A stretch of DNA of 49,316 nt from Clostridiales bacterium. Its GTDB lineage: Bacteria; Bacillota; Clostridia; Lachnospirales; UBA12420. This document shows positions 42,678 through 49,316 of this stretch, piece by piece. A model generated the notes under the pieces. That model searched no databases. It had not been told where the DNA came from and worked only from the letters and a program-made list of their open reading frames with translations. Each line of letters begins with the position of its first letter. The first letter of the stretch is position 1. Position numbers and translations under genes: made by a program. Location of the stretch: NCBI GenBank assembly GCA_003452395.1, contig DMOI01000002.1, forward strand, positions 1 through 49,316, read 5' to 3'.

Positions 42678-43325
42678 ATGAAATTTAACAAATGGATATT
42701 AGGTATTATATTCTTATCTATTATAGGTACCGTCCTAATTTATCCGTATTTGCCCAATCAAATTCCAATTCATTGGGGCATAAGCGGAGAGATTGACGGG
42801 CGTGGGAAAAAATGGATGAGTTTTATAACTGCATTACTGCCTTTAGGTATGTATTTGTTATTTTATATGGTACCTTTTATTGATCCTAAAAGAGAAAATT
42901 ATAAATTACACAGAAAGGCGTACTTTTATATTGTAATTGCTGTTGTAATGTTTATGATAGTCTTGCACTGGCTGACTATAGCGGTAAACTTTTACAGTAA
43001 TATTGATGTTGTGCTATGTATGAGAGTGATGTTTGGAATACTTTTTGTTGTGTTAGGAAAATATATGAGGAAACTAAAATTTAACTATTTTGCAGGTATA
43101 AGGACACCATGGACGTTGTCGAATGAAGTGGTATGGGCTAAAACACATGATGTAGGCGGATATGGCTTTATGTTACTTGGGTTAATAATGCTAGTAACTA
43201 TTATTCTAAACCATGAAATAGGATTCGCGATAATGATGATTGGTGTAGTAGGGATTACTTTGGGACTATTTGTGTATTCATATATTGTATTTAATAGAAT
43301 TAAAAATGAGGAAAATATTAAATGA
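42678..43325 (+). CDS. SdpI/DUF1648-family membrane protein
   Basis: A 215-residue membrane protein of five or six helices. It contains the DUF1648 motif YPYLPNQIPIHWGISGEIDG in the first loop and the SdpI motif region KYMRKLKFNYFAGIRTPWTLSNEVVWAKTH. SdpI protects Bacillus subtilis from the SDP killing factor, but most family members are of unknown function; immunity is not established here since no sdpC-like gene is present. The ribosome site AAGGAGGTCCTAACC is ideal. Confidence 0.92.
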   Translation: MKFNKWILGIIFLSIIGTVLIYPYLPNQIPIHWGISGEIDGRGKKWMSFITALLPLGMYLLFYMVPFIDPKRENYKLHRKAYFYIVIAVVMFMIVLHWLTIAVNFYSNIDVVLCMRVMFGILFVVLGKYMRKLKFNYFAGIRTPWTLSNEVVWAKTHDVGGYGFMLLGLIMLVTIILNHEIGFAIMMIGVVGITLGLFVYSYIVFNRIKNEENIK

Positions 43326-43419
43326 AAGAAATATTATTATTGATTTTTTAAAAGATTTAATATAAAATGAGTTAATAAATTGAATAATAAGAAAAAAGCA
43401 AATATGAGGAGGAAAACAA

Positions 43420-44394
43420 ATGAGTAAAGTTAAAACAATTGGGGTATTAACAAGTGGTGGAGATGCACCAGGGATGAATGCGTGTATTAGAGCTGTCGTA
43501 AGATATGCTTTACATAACGGGCTTAAAGTTAAAGGTATAAAAAGAGGTTATGCAGGGCTTTTAGAGGAAGAAATTTTCGAATTCACACATCGAAGTGATG
43601 TTGCAGAGATAATACACAGGGGTGGCACTATATTATTTACGGCTAGGTCAAAGGAGTTTTTTGAGGACGAGTATAGAAAAAAAGGTGCAGAAATAATTAA
43701 AAAACATGAGATAGACGCGCTTATAGTTATAGGAGGAAATGGGTCCTATAAAGGGGCAGAAGACCTTGCAAAACTTGGTATTAATGTTATTGGGTTGCCA
43801 GGAACGATTGATTTAGATATAGGTAGTACAGAGTATACTATAGGGTTTGATACATCTGTAAACATAGTTATGGATGCGATAAATAGAATAAGAGACACAT
43901 CTAACTCACATGAGAGATGTAGCCTTGTTGAGGTAATGGGAAGACATGCAGGACATATAGCATTATGGGCTGGAATAGCTGGTGGAGCTGACCTTATATT
44001 ACTCCCTGAGCATAAGGATACAATCACGGACGATGATATAGTACATGCTGTATTGGAGGACAAGCGAGCAGATCATACACATAGCCTAATAGTAGTTGCA
44101 GAGGGATTTGGTGGAAGTGATAGGCTTGCAAAACTGATAGAGGAAAGGACAGGTATAGAAACTAGATCAACAACACTAGGATATCTACAAAGAGGTGGAA
44201 GTCCTACGGCACTTGATAGAGTACATGCCACTATGATGGGAGTAAAGGCAGTAGAAGTACTACTAGAAGGCAAAGAAAATAGAATAATAAATTATAGAAA
44301 TGGAAAATATATAGATGATGATATACATGAAGCAAATCAGATGATAAAGGGTATAGATGAAAATATGTACGAAATTTCGAAGATAGTTGGGTAG
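43420..44394 (+). CDS. pfkA: 6-phosphofructokinase
   Basis: A 324-residue Pfk family A enzyme of glycolysis. Motifs are GVLTSGGDAPGMNA, then VIGGNGSYKGA, GLPGTIDLDI, EVMGRHAGHIALWAG, VVAEGFGG and GYLQRGGSPTALDR. Two residues near the active site are unusual: Asn107 in GGNGS, where most ATP-dependent enzymes have the metal-binding Asp (GGDGS), and Leu132 in TIDLD in place of the usual Asn (TIDND). The base Asp131 and Asp133 remain. The Gly after Asn107 favours ATP over pyrophosphate as donor. It lies downstream of dnaE as in related genomes; ATG 43420 has a GAGGAGGAAA site. Confidence 0.96.
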   Translation: MSKVKTIGVLTSGGDAPGMNACIRAVVRYALHNGLKVKGIKRGYAGLLEEEIFEFTHRSDVAEIIHRGGTILFTARSKEFFEDEYRKKGAEIIKKHEIDALIVIGGNGSYKGAEDLAKLGINVIGLPGTIDLDIGSTEYTIGFDTSVNIVMDAINRIRDTSNSHERCSLVEVMGRHAGHIALWAGIAGGADLILLPEHKDTITDDDIVHAVLEDKRADHTHSLIVVAEGFGGSDRLAKLIEERTGIETRSTTLGYLQRGGSPTALDRVHATMMGVKAVEVLLEGKENRIINYRNGKYIDDDIHEANQMIKGIDENMYEISKIVG

Positions 44395-44450
44395 GCAAGC
44401 GAAGCTTGCTGGGTAGCTATAATAAAAGATTTAAAAATGATGCAGGAGTT

Positions 44451-44545
44451 GAGGTTCTCCCCCTGCGAAGGGGGAGTTAGAGGGGGTGTAGAGTTAATAA
44501 AAACCAATGTGACCTCACCTAACCTCCCCTTCTCAGGGGAGGAAC
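44451..44545. repeat. ~100-bp GC-rich inverted-repeat element, copy 2
   Basis: Left arm GAGGTTCTCCCCCTGCGAAG and onward, right arm ending GGGGAGGAAC, with the centre GAGTTAATAAAAACCAATGTGA. It is nearly the same as 24254-24353 in arms and centre. It lies between pfkA and the M16 protease gene. Confidence 0.88.
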
Positions 44546-44549
44546 CCGA

Positions 44550-44578
44550 AAACACATAACGTGAGTTATGTGTTTTGT
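44550..44578 (+). terminator. Hairpin downstream of pfkA
   Basis: AACACATAAC, loop GTGA, GTTATGTGTT, then TTGTTG. A plausible weak terminator just before the M16 ribosome site. Confidence 0.6.
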
Positions 44579-44594
44579 TGAAAGGAGATTATTT

Positions 44595-47525
44595 ATGGCA
44601 TATGAAGTAGGAAGCAAATATCATGGATTTATACTGAAAGAAGAACGGGAAGTAAAAGATATAAGCTCTGTCTGTAGACTTTTTGAGCACGAGAAGACTG
44701 GAGCAAGACTTCTATATATATCAAATGATGATGAAAACAAGGTTTTTTCTATAACCTTTAGAACCCCTCCGACTGATGACACAGGAGTACCCCATATACT
44801 AGAGCATTCGGTTTTGTGTGGATCAAGAAAATTTCCGACTAAGGAACCGTTTGTTGAACTTTTAAAAAGTTCGCAACATACTTATTTGAACGCAGCTACA
44901 TATCCAGATAAGACTATGTACCCCGTTGCGAGCATGAATAATAAAGATTTGCAGAATTTAATGGATGTTTATTTGGATGCAGTTTTTTATCCTAATATAT
45001 ATAAGAAAAAAGAAATATTTATGCAGGAAGGATGGCATTATGAGTTAAAAGATAAAGAGGATAATTTGAAATATAAAGGTGTTGTATACAATGAGATGAC
45101 GGGTATACTTTCTGATCCCATGCAGACTCTAGCAAATAAAAGTTTTAAATATTTGTATCCAGATACTTGTTATAGTAGTGAATCAGGTGGGGATCCAGAA
45201 AAAATAATAGATCTAAAATATGAAGATTTCTTAGAATTTCATAAGAAATACTATCATCCATCAAATAGCTATATATATATGTATGGTGATGGAGATATTG
45301 ACACTTACCTGAGCTTTGTAGATAAGGAGTATTTAAGTGAGTTTGAAAGAAAAGAAATAGATTCAAACATAAAACTACAACAAGGCTTTGAAGCTATGAG
45401 GGAATATGAGAGTGAGTATCCAATAAGCAAAGATGAAGATGAGAAGGACAAGTCGTATTTTGCCTTGAGTTTTGTAGCGGGGAACGCTTTAGATAGGGAG
45501 TTAGCACTTGCTTTAGAGATACTAGGAGATATACTAATGGGAAACAATTCATCCCCTCTTAAAAAGGTATTGCTTGAGTCAGGTATTGCAAAAGACTTTG
45601 CGCTTGATGCGGGTGGAGATCCTACTTTGCAACCAAGCATAAATATAATTGCATTTGAAGCGAATAATAAAAATAAAGATAAGTTTAAGAACATAGTTTT
45701 TGAAAGTTTGGAAAAGTTGATAACTGAAAAAATAAATCCCGAACTAATAGAAGGCGCGATTAATAAAAAAGAATTTATACTAAGGGAAGCCAATGCAGGA
45801 AGCGAGCCTAAAGGGTGCGTATACAATGGAGAGGTATTAAAGACCTGGCTCTATGATGGTAATCCTATAGATGCAATTGAATATGGAAAACAACTAGACA
45901 TAATGAAAAACAAATGTGTAGATGGATATTTTGAGAATATTATAGAAACATATATCTTAAATAACAAACACGCGGTATATGTAATTCTTAATCCAAAAAA
46001 AGGTTTGGCTGATAAAAAGTTAAAAGAAGAAAATAAAATGCTAGCAAAATTAAAAAAATTAATGAATAAAGATAAAATAAATGAGTTAGTAGAAGATACA
46101 AATAAACTGATAGAGCTTCAGGGACTAGAAGAGAGTAAAGAGGATTTAGATAAGATACCGAGACTGGCGATTAGTGACATAAAAAAAGAGAGTAATTGGA
46201 TAGACTTAGAGGAAAAGGACGTAGATGGAGTGAAGACTTTGTACTACGGCCAAGCAACAAACAAGATTATGTATATAACTCTAAAGTTTGATTTAAAAAC
46301 TGTGGATAAAGAATTACTAAGGTATTTGACTCTATTTAAAGTCATGTTAGGTGAGCTTAGCACTAAAAATTTCAAATATGAAGAACTTGCTAAAACAATA
46401 GATAAAAATATAGGACATCTGAGAGTAATGACGCGGAATGTTATAAATTTTGATGATTCTGATCAGTACGAGCCTCAGCTTGTGATTGCGACGAAGGGCC
46501 TAGTGACGAAGACTAAAGAAATGCTTGAGATAGTGAATGAAATAATACAAAACACAGTATTTAATGAATCAAGTAAAATACATGAGATAATAAGAATGCT
46601 GATTTCTAAAATAAAAAGCTCGATAACAAATAGTGGAGCAGGTGTGGCACTAGATAAGCTAGCATCAAGTTTTATGGAGTCAGCAAAGTACAATGAATAT
46701 ATATCAGGACTTGGATTTTATGAGTTTTTAATCGATTTGGATAAAAACTTTGATTCGAGGATAGAGGAAATAAAACAAAACCTAGAAAAAATGAAAGATA
46801 TTGTGTTTAATAAAAAATATATGTCGATGCTCGTTGTGTGCGAGAAAGGCGATTATAAGGTGTTTTTAGACAATATAAGTATAGTGACTAAAAATATAGA
46901 AGTGAAAGAAATAGAAAAGAAGGTATACGTTTTTGAGGAAGATAGTAAAAGAATAGGGCTAACAACGCAATCAAATGTACAATATGTTGCAAAAGGTTAT
47001 AATTATAAAAAGCTAGGTTATAAATATTCAGGACAATATATAATTATTAAAAAGATACTTGAATTTGATTATTTATGGGTAGAAGTCAGAGTAAAAGGTG
47101 GAGCATACGGAAGTGCAATATCGAACAGCTGTTTTGGAAACTTTATAATATTTTCATGGGAAGACCCCAATCTAAAAGAAACATTAGATATATACGATAA
47201 TGCATACAAATATCTGGAAGAGCTAAAAATTGATAGAAATGATATGGAAAAATATATTGTAAGTACAATAGGAGAACTAGACAGACCATTTTCTACACAA
47301 TATCAAAAGGCATCTAGTTTTGAAGCTAAAATGGTTACAGGAATAACAAAAGAGATAGAGCAAAGAATTAGAGCTGAAATACTAGAAATGACAGAGGATG
47401 ATGTTAAAGGGTTTGGAAAAATACTAAAGGAAATCATGGAGCAGGGATATATATGTGTATTAGGAAATGAAACGAATATAAATAAGAATAAGGAGTTGTT
47501 TGATAAGGTAGAGAGAGTGAAATAA
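44595..47525 (+). CDS. M16C-family zinc metalloprotease (presequence-protease/insulinase type)
   Basis: A 976-residue peptidase with the inverted zinc motif HILEH at residues ~67-71 (catalytic Glu70), the downstream zinc ligand region in the GVVYNEMTGILSDP segment, and the four-domain length of PreP-like M16C enzymes with a linker near 500-560. These degrade short unfolded peptides inside a closed chamber; in bacteria they are cytoplasmic or secreted, and here no signal peptide is seen. ATG 44595 follows AAAGGAGATTATTT; an upstream in-frame ATG at 44568 lies within the terminator hairpin. Confidence 0.95.
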   Translation: MAYEVGSKYHGFILKEEREVKDISSVCRLFEHEKTGARLLYISNDDENKVFSITFRTPPTDDTGVPHILEHSVLCGSRKFPTKEPFVELLKSSQHTYLNAATYPDKTMYPVASMNNKDLQNLMDVYLDAVFYPNIYKKKEIFMQEGWHYELKDKEDNLKYKGVVYNEMTGILSDPMQTLANKSFKYLYPDTCYSSESGGDPEKIIDLKYEDFLEFHKKYYHPSNSYIYMYGDGDIDTYLSFVDKEYLSEFERKEIDSNIKLQQGFEAMREYESEYPISKDEDEKDKSYFALSFVAGNALDRELALALEILGDILMGNNSSPLKKVLLESGIAKDFALDAGGDPTLQPSINIIAFEANNKNKDKFKNIVFESLEKLITEKINPELIEGAINKKEFILREANAGSEPKGCVYNGEVLKTWLYDGNPIDAIEYGKQLDIMKNKCVDGYFENIIETYILNNKHAVYVILNPKKGLADKKLKEENKMLAKLKKLMNKDKINELVEDTNKLIELQGLEESKEDLDKIPRLAISDIKKESNWIDLEEKDVDGVKTLYYGQATNKIMYITLKFDLKTVDKELLRYLTLFKVMLGELSTKNFKYEELAKTIDKNIGHLRVMTRNVINFDDSDQYEPQLVIATKGLVTKTKEMLEIVNEIIQNTVFNESSKIHEIIRMLISKIKSSITNSGAGVALDKLASSFMESAKYNEYISGLGFYEFLIDLDKNFDSRIEEIKQNLEKMKDIVFNKKYMSMLVVCEKGDYKVFLDNISIVTKNIEVKEIEKKVYVFEEDSKRIGLTTQSNVQYVAKGYNYKKLGYKYSGQYIIIKKILEFDYLWVEVRVKGGAYGSAISNSCFGNFIIFSWEDPNLKETLDIYDNAYKYLEELKIDRNDMEKYIVSTIGELDRPFSTQYQKASSFEAKMVTGITKEIEQRIRAEILEMTEDDVKGFGKILKEIMEQGYICVLGNETNINKNKELFDKVERVK

Positions 47526-47570
47526 GGATTGAGGAAGCACAAAAAGTCGAAAAAGCGAATATAATAGATA

Positions 47571-47600
47571 AAAAATGTCAAGCTATGCTTGACATTTTTT
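47571..47600 (+). terminator. Terminator after M16 protease
   Basis: AAAAATGTCAAGC, loop TAT, GCTTGACATTTTTT: a 13-bp stem with T-run, 46 bp past the stop. Confidence 0.92.
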
Positions 47601-47669
47601 ACATTTTCAAATAAGAAATACATTTTCAAATAAGAAATGACAAAAATATCCAAGAAACATAAAAAAAGG

Positions 47670-47698
47670 TTGACATATTATGGAAAATAATGTATAAT
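47670..47698 (+). promoter_or_regulatory. Consensus promoter of the right-end gene
   Basis: TTGACA (47670-47675), 17-bp spacer, TATAAT (47693-47698), after an A-tract. The 16 bases 47661-47676 are identical to 14882-14897 at the pilin promoter. Confidence 0.88.
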
Positions 47699-47750
47699 GT
47701 GAATATGTTAAAAAGAGGGGATAAAAATTACTGTAGGGGAGAGGGTAAAT

Positions 47751-49316
47751 ATGGATATAAAAGATGTGATTAAAGCTAGAGTATTGGAAGAGAATAAAGA
47801 TATTTTGAATGTTTTGGCACAGAGGTACAAAGAAATATATAAGGTGGATAAAACAGCTCAAGAATTATATGATGATGTTCTTAAAAAGAAAGATGAGCAC
47901 AAAATTGTCATGGAAGATATTCAAAGTATGAAAAAGAGCTTATCAGAAGAACAAAAAGAATTATATAAGGATTCGTTTAGAAGAGAAGAACGATACGGGG
48001 TTATTATAGAAAGAGTATTTAGCATGAGGGATGAAATATTAGAAAGAAATCCTAATATGAGAATGAGGCAATTTGAAAATGATTATGATGCAAATATAGA
48101 TAAAGGTGGAAATACAAAGGAAGATTTGAAACCGCTAGGAAAGCAAATAGAAATAGTACCACAAACACCTGATCAAAGATTAAGTAAAATAAGTATAGAA
48201 ATGGAAAAATTAAACTTAAATATGGGATATGTTAGTGCTTGGAACCTATATAAATTGTCAAAAGAGAAATCTGGAAACATCAGCATTTCCGAACAAAAGA
48301 TTTATGATACAGCTAAGAATACAATACAAAAAGAAGCAGATAGTCGTAAAGTAACGTTTGAGGATATGATGGATATAATAGAGTATTATAGTAAATTAAC
48401 ACAGTTAGAGAAGAGGGTAGAAAACGAGATGAATGAAGAAAAAAAAGCAGAAAAGTCAAATGAAAAAGGCATTGGAGCAAAAATCAAGGGATTTATAGGA
48501 AAGGTTGCAAAGAAAATAGGTATAGGTAAGGAAACTTTAGAAGAGGTAGAAGGTGTAAAAACAGAAGTAGAAACAAAAGAAGCATTACAGGAAAGATTGA
48601 GTCAAAGAAAAGAGAAAACAAAAGAAATAGGAGTTAGACTTGGGTTGACGTCTGATGAAATGGAAAAGAAAATAAATGCAAGAGAAGCACAAAAAATAGT
48701 AGAAGTAAATGAGTTGTCGAAAGCAGATGTTTCTTATAGAGTAATAGTAAATAAATTAAAAGAAAATGGATTGTCAGAAAAAGAAATTAATAAGATGATT
48801 AGCCCTATTACTGGAAGAGTAAACACAAATATTGAAAAATTAGCGCAAATATCCAAAATAACGGGCTTTGAAGTTGCAGATTTGTTAGCGGGAGATAAAA
48901 GTGAAGATGAGATAAATAGATTGGCCATAGAGGTAAAAGAATTAGGTGAAGGAAATAAAAAGAGTTTTGGAACAAAAGTCCAAGAAATTAGAGGGCAACT
49001 GGCAGAAAGATTTAGTAAAACTAAAACATCTTTAGGATTTACAGAAGAGATAAAAGAATTGGATGAAAAAAGTAAACAGAGTCGTTGGAAGAAAGTAATG
49101 GCAATAGGTTTGTTAGGAGCAATCTTTGTTACAGATGCCCAGGGATATTTTAAATCTAATGAAAAACCTAAAGAACTAGCAAAGGCACCTGCGCCAATAG
49201 TGGAAAATCTAAACACAGTAGATTTTATGCAAAAATTAATGAAACATGATAAAATGAAAGTTGCAACTCCAGAACAACAAGTAGCAACTCCAGAACCAGA
49301 AGTAGTAACTCCAAAA
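47751..49316 (+). CDS. Unidentified coiled-coil and membrane-anchored protein, 3' end outside window
   Basis: An open frame of 522 codons from ATG 47751, with site GGGGAGAGGG, to the window edge with no stop. I do not recognise it. The first ~440 residues are Lys/Glu-rich and mostly helical, with two similar stretches (RLGLTSDEMEKKINAREAQ and SYRVIVNKLKENGLSEKEI) that look like short helical repeats. A hydrophobic segment follows at about 446-464 (VMAIGLLGAIFVTDAQGYF), then a Pro/Thr/Val-rich tail with VATPE repeats. This is the layout of a cytoplasmic domain joined by one membrane helix to an outer Pro-rich stalk. Codon use and GC resemble the neighbours, and a strong separate promoter is present. 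Confidence 0.85.
   Translation, partial: MDIKDVIKARVLEENKDILNVLAQRYKEIYKVDKTAQELYDDVLKKKDEHKIVMEDIQSMKKSLSEEQKELYKDSFRREERYGVIIERVFSMRDEILERNPNMRMRQFENDYDANIDKGGNTKEDLKPLGKQIEIVPQTPDQRLSKISIEMEKLNLNMGYVSAWNLYKLSKEKSGNISISEQKIYDTAKNTIQKEADSRKVTFEDMMDIIEYYSKLTQLEKRVENEMNEEKKAEKSNEKGIGAKIKGFIGKVAKKIGIGKETLEEVEGVKTEVETKEALQERLSQRKEKTKEIGVRLGLTSDEMEKKINAREAQKIVEVNELSKADVSYRVIVNKLKENGLSEKEINKMISPITGRVNTNIEKLAQISKITGFEVADLLAGDKSEDEINRLAIEVKELGEGNKKSFGTKVQEIRGQLAERFSKTKTSLGFTEEIKELDEKSKQSRWKKVMAIGLLGAIFVTDAQGYFKSNEKPKELAKAPAPIVENLNTVDFMQKLMKHDKMKVATPEQQVATPEPEVVTPK

Noticed and set aside
12280..46310. Perfect DnaA-box matches (TTATCCACA on the minus strand) near 12288, 35553 and 46305
   Set aside because: Each is single, inside a coding region and far from the others. 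An origin needs a cluster in a spacer with an AT-rich unwinding element.
48734..49216. 160-residue minus-strand frame at the right end
   Set aside because: It lies opposite an open plus-strand frame of 522 codons that has a consensus promoter and strong ribosome site; the minus frame has neither.
1..49316. tRNA or rRNA genes
   Set aside because: I saw no cloverleaf with a GTTCGAAT-type T arm and CCA end, and no rRNA-like conserved stretch, on either strand.

Overview
The window looks like chromosomal DNA from a low-GC, spore-forming member of the Clostridia (Firmicutes). The evidence is strong AGGAGG-type ribosome sites, several TTG and GTG starts, a sleB-ypeB pair for spore cortex lysis, an AbrB/SpoVT-type regulator, a GerMN-domain protein, and the conserved block rpmH-rnpA-yidD-yidC-jag-mnmE-mnmG. 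The exact genus cannot be read from the sequence.

Region 1 (1-19015, plus strand) is an accessory-looking surface or secretion locus. It starts with a large single-pass membrane protein (open at the window edge), a secreted lytic transglycosylase/NlpC-P60 wall hydrolase and a small membrane protein; this order resembles orf15-orf14-orf13 of Tn916-type conjugation modules. After a long hairpin comes a Tad (Flp-type) type IV filament module: two paralogous TadZ/CpaE-like ATPases (one carrying about 49 tandem copies of a five-residue repeat), a CpaB/RcpC-like protein, a third ParA/MinD-like protein whose P-loop lysine is glutamine, a TadA/CpaF ATPase, TadB and TadC platform proteins, and six small or medium proteins with N-terminal membrane helices that are pilin or pseudopilin candidates. 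No secretin and no prepilin peptidase is visible.

Region 2 (19042-24350) holds a CPBP-family membrane protease homologue, an AbrB-like regulator, an M29 aminopeptidase and sleB-ypeB. Region 3 (24383-30344, minus strand) is the tRNA-modification / membrane-insertion / RNase P / L34 block that usually sits beside dnaA; here no dnaA follows. Instead a shortened tyrosine-recombinase homologue without recognisable catalytic residues is divergent from rpmH. Region 4 (30588-38764, plus) holds that gene, a Nudix-like protein, purine nucleoside phosphorylase, a short ComEA-like protein, a response regulator/histidine kinase/GerMN operon, rplM-rpsI behind a probable L13 leader, and a phosphodiester glycosidase-family protein.

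Region 5 (38800-39080) has no large gene but shows a compact, previously unannotated-looking locus: two convergent consensus promoters, a shared bidirectional terminator, a 23-codon hydrophobic peptide gene with a perfect ribosome site, and a diverged direct repeat that would let the opposing ~63-nt RNA pair with the peptide's start region. This is the architecture of the Fst/par type I toxin-antitoxin system. Region 6 (39148-49316) holds dnaE, an SdpI-like protein, pfkA, an M16C metalloprotease and a long unidentified membrane-anchored protein running off the right end.

Several intergenic spacers carry dispersed repeats: two copies of a ~100-bp GC-rich inverted-repeat element, a 32-bp inverted repeat between sleB and ypeB, and short tandem repeats of differing sequence that all have a 7-bp period.
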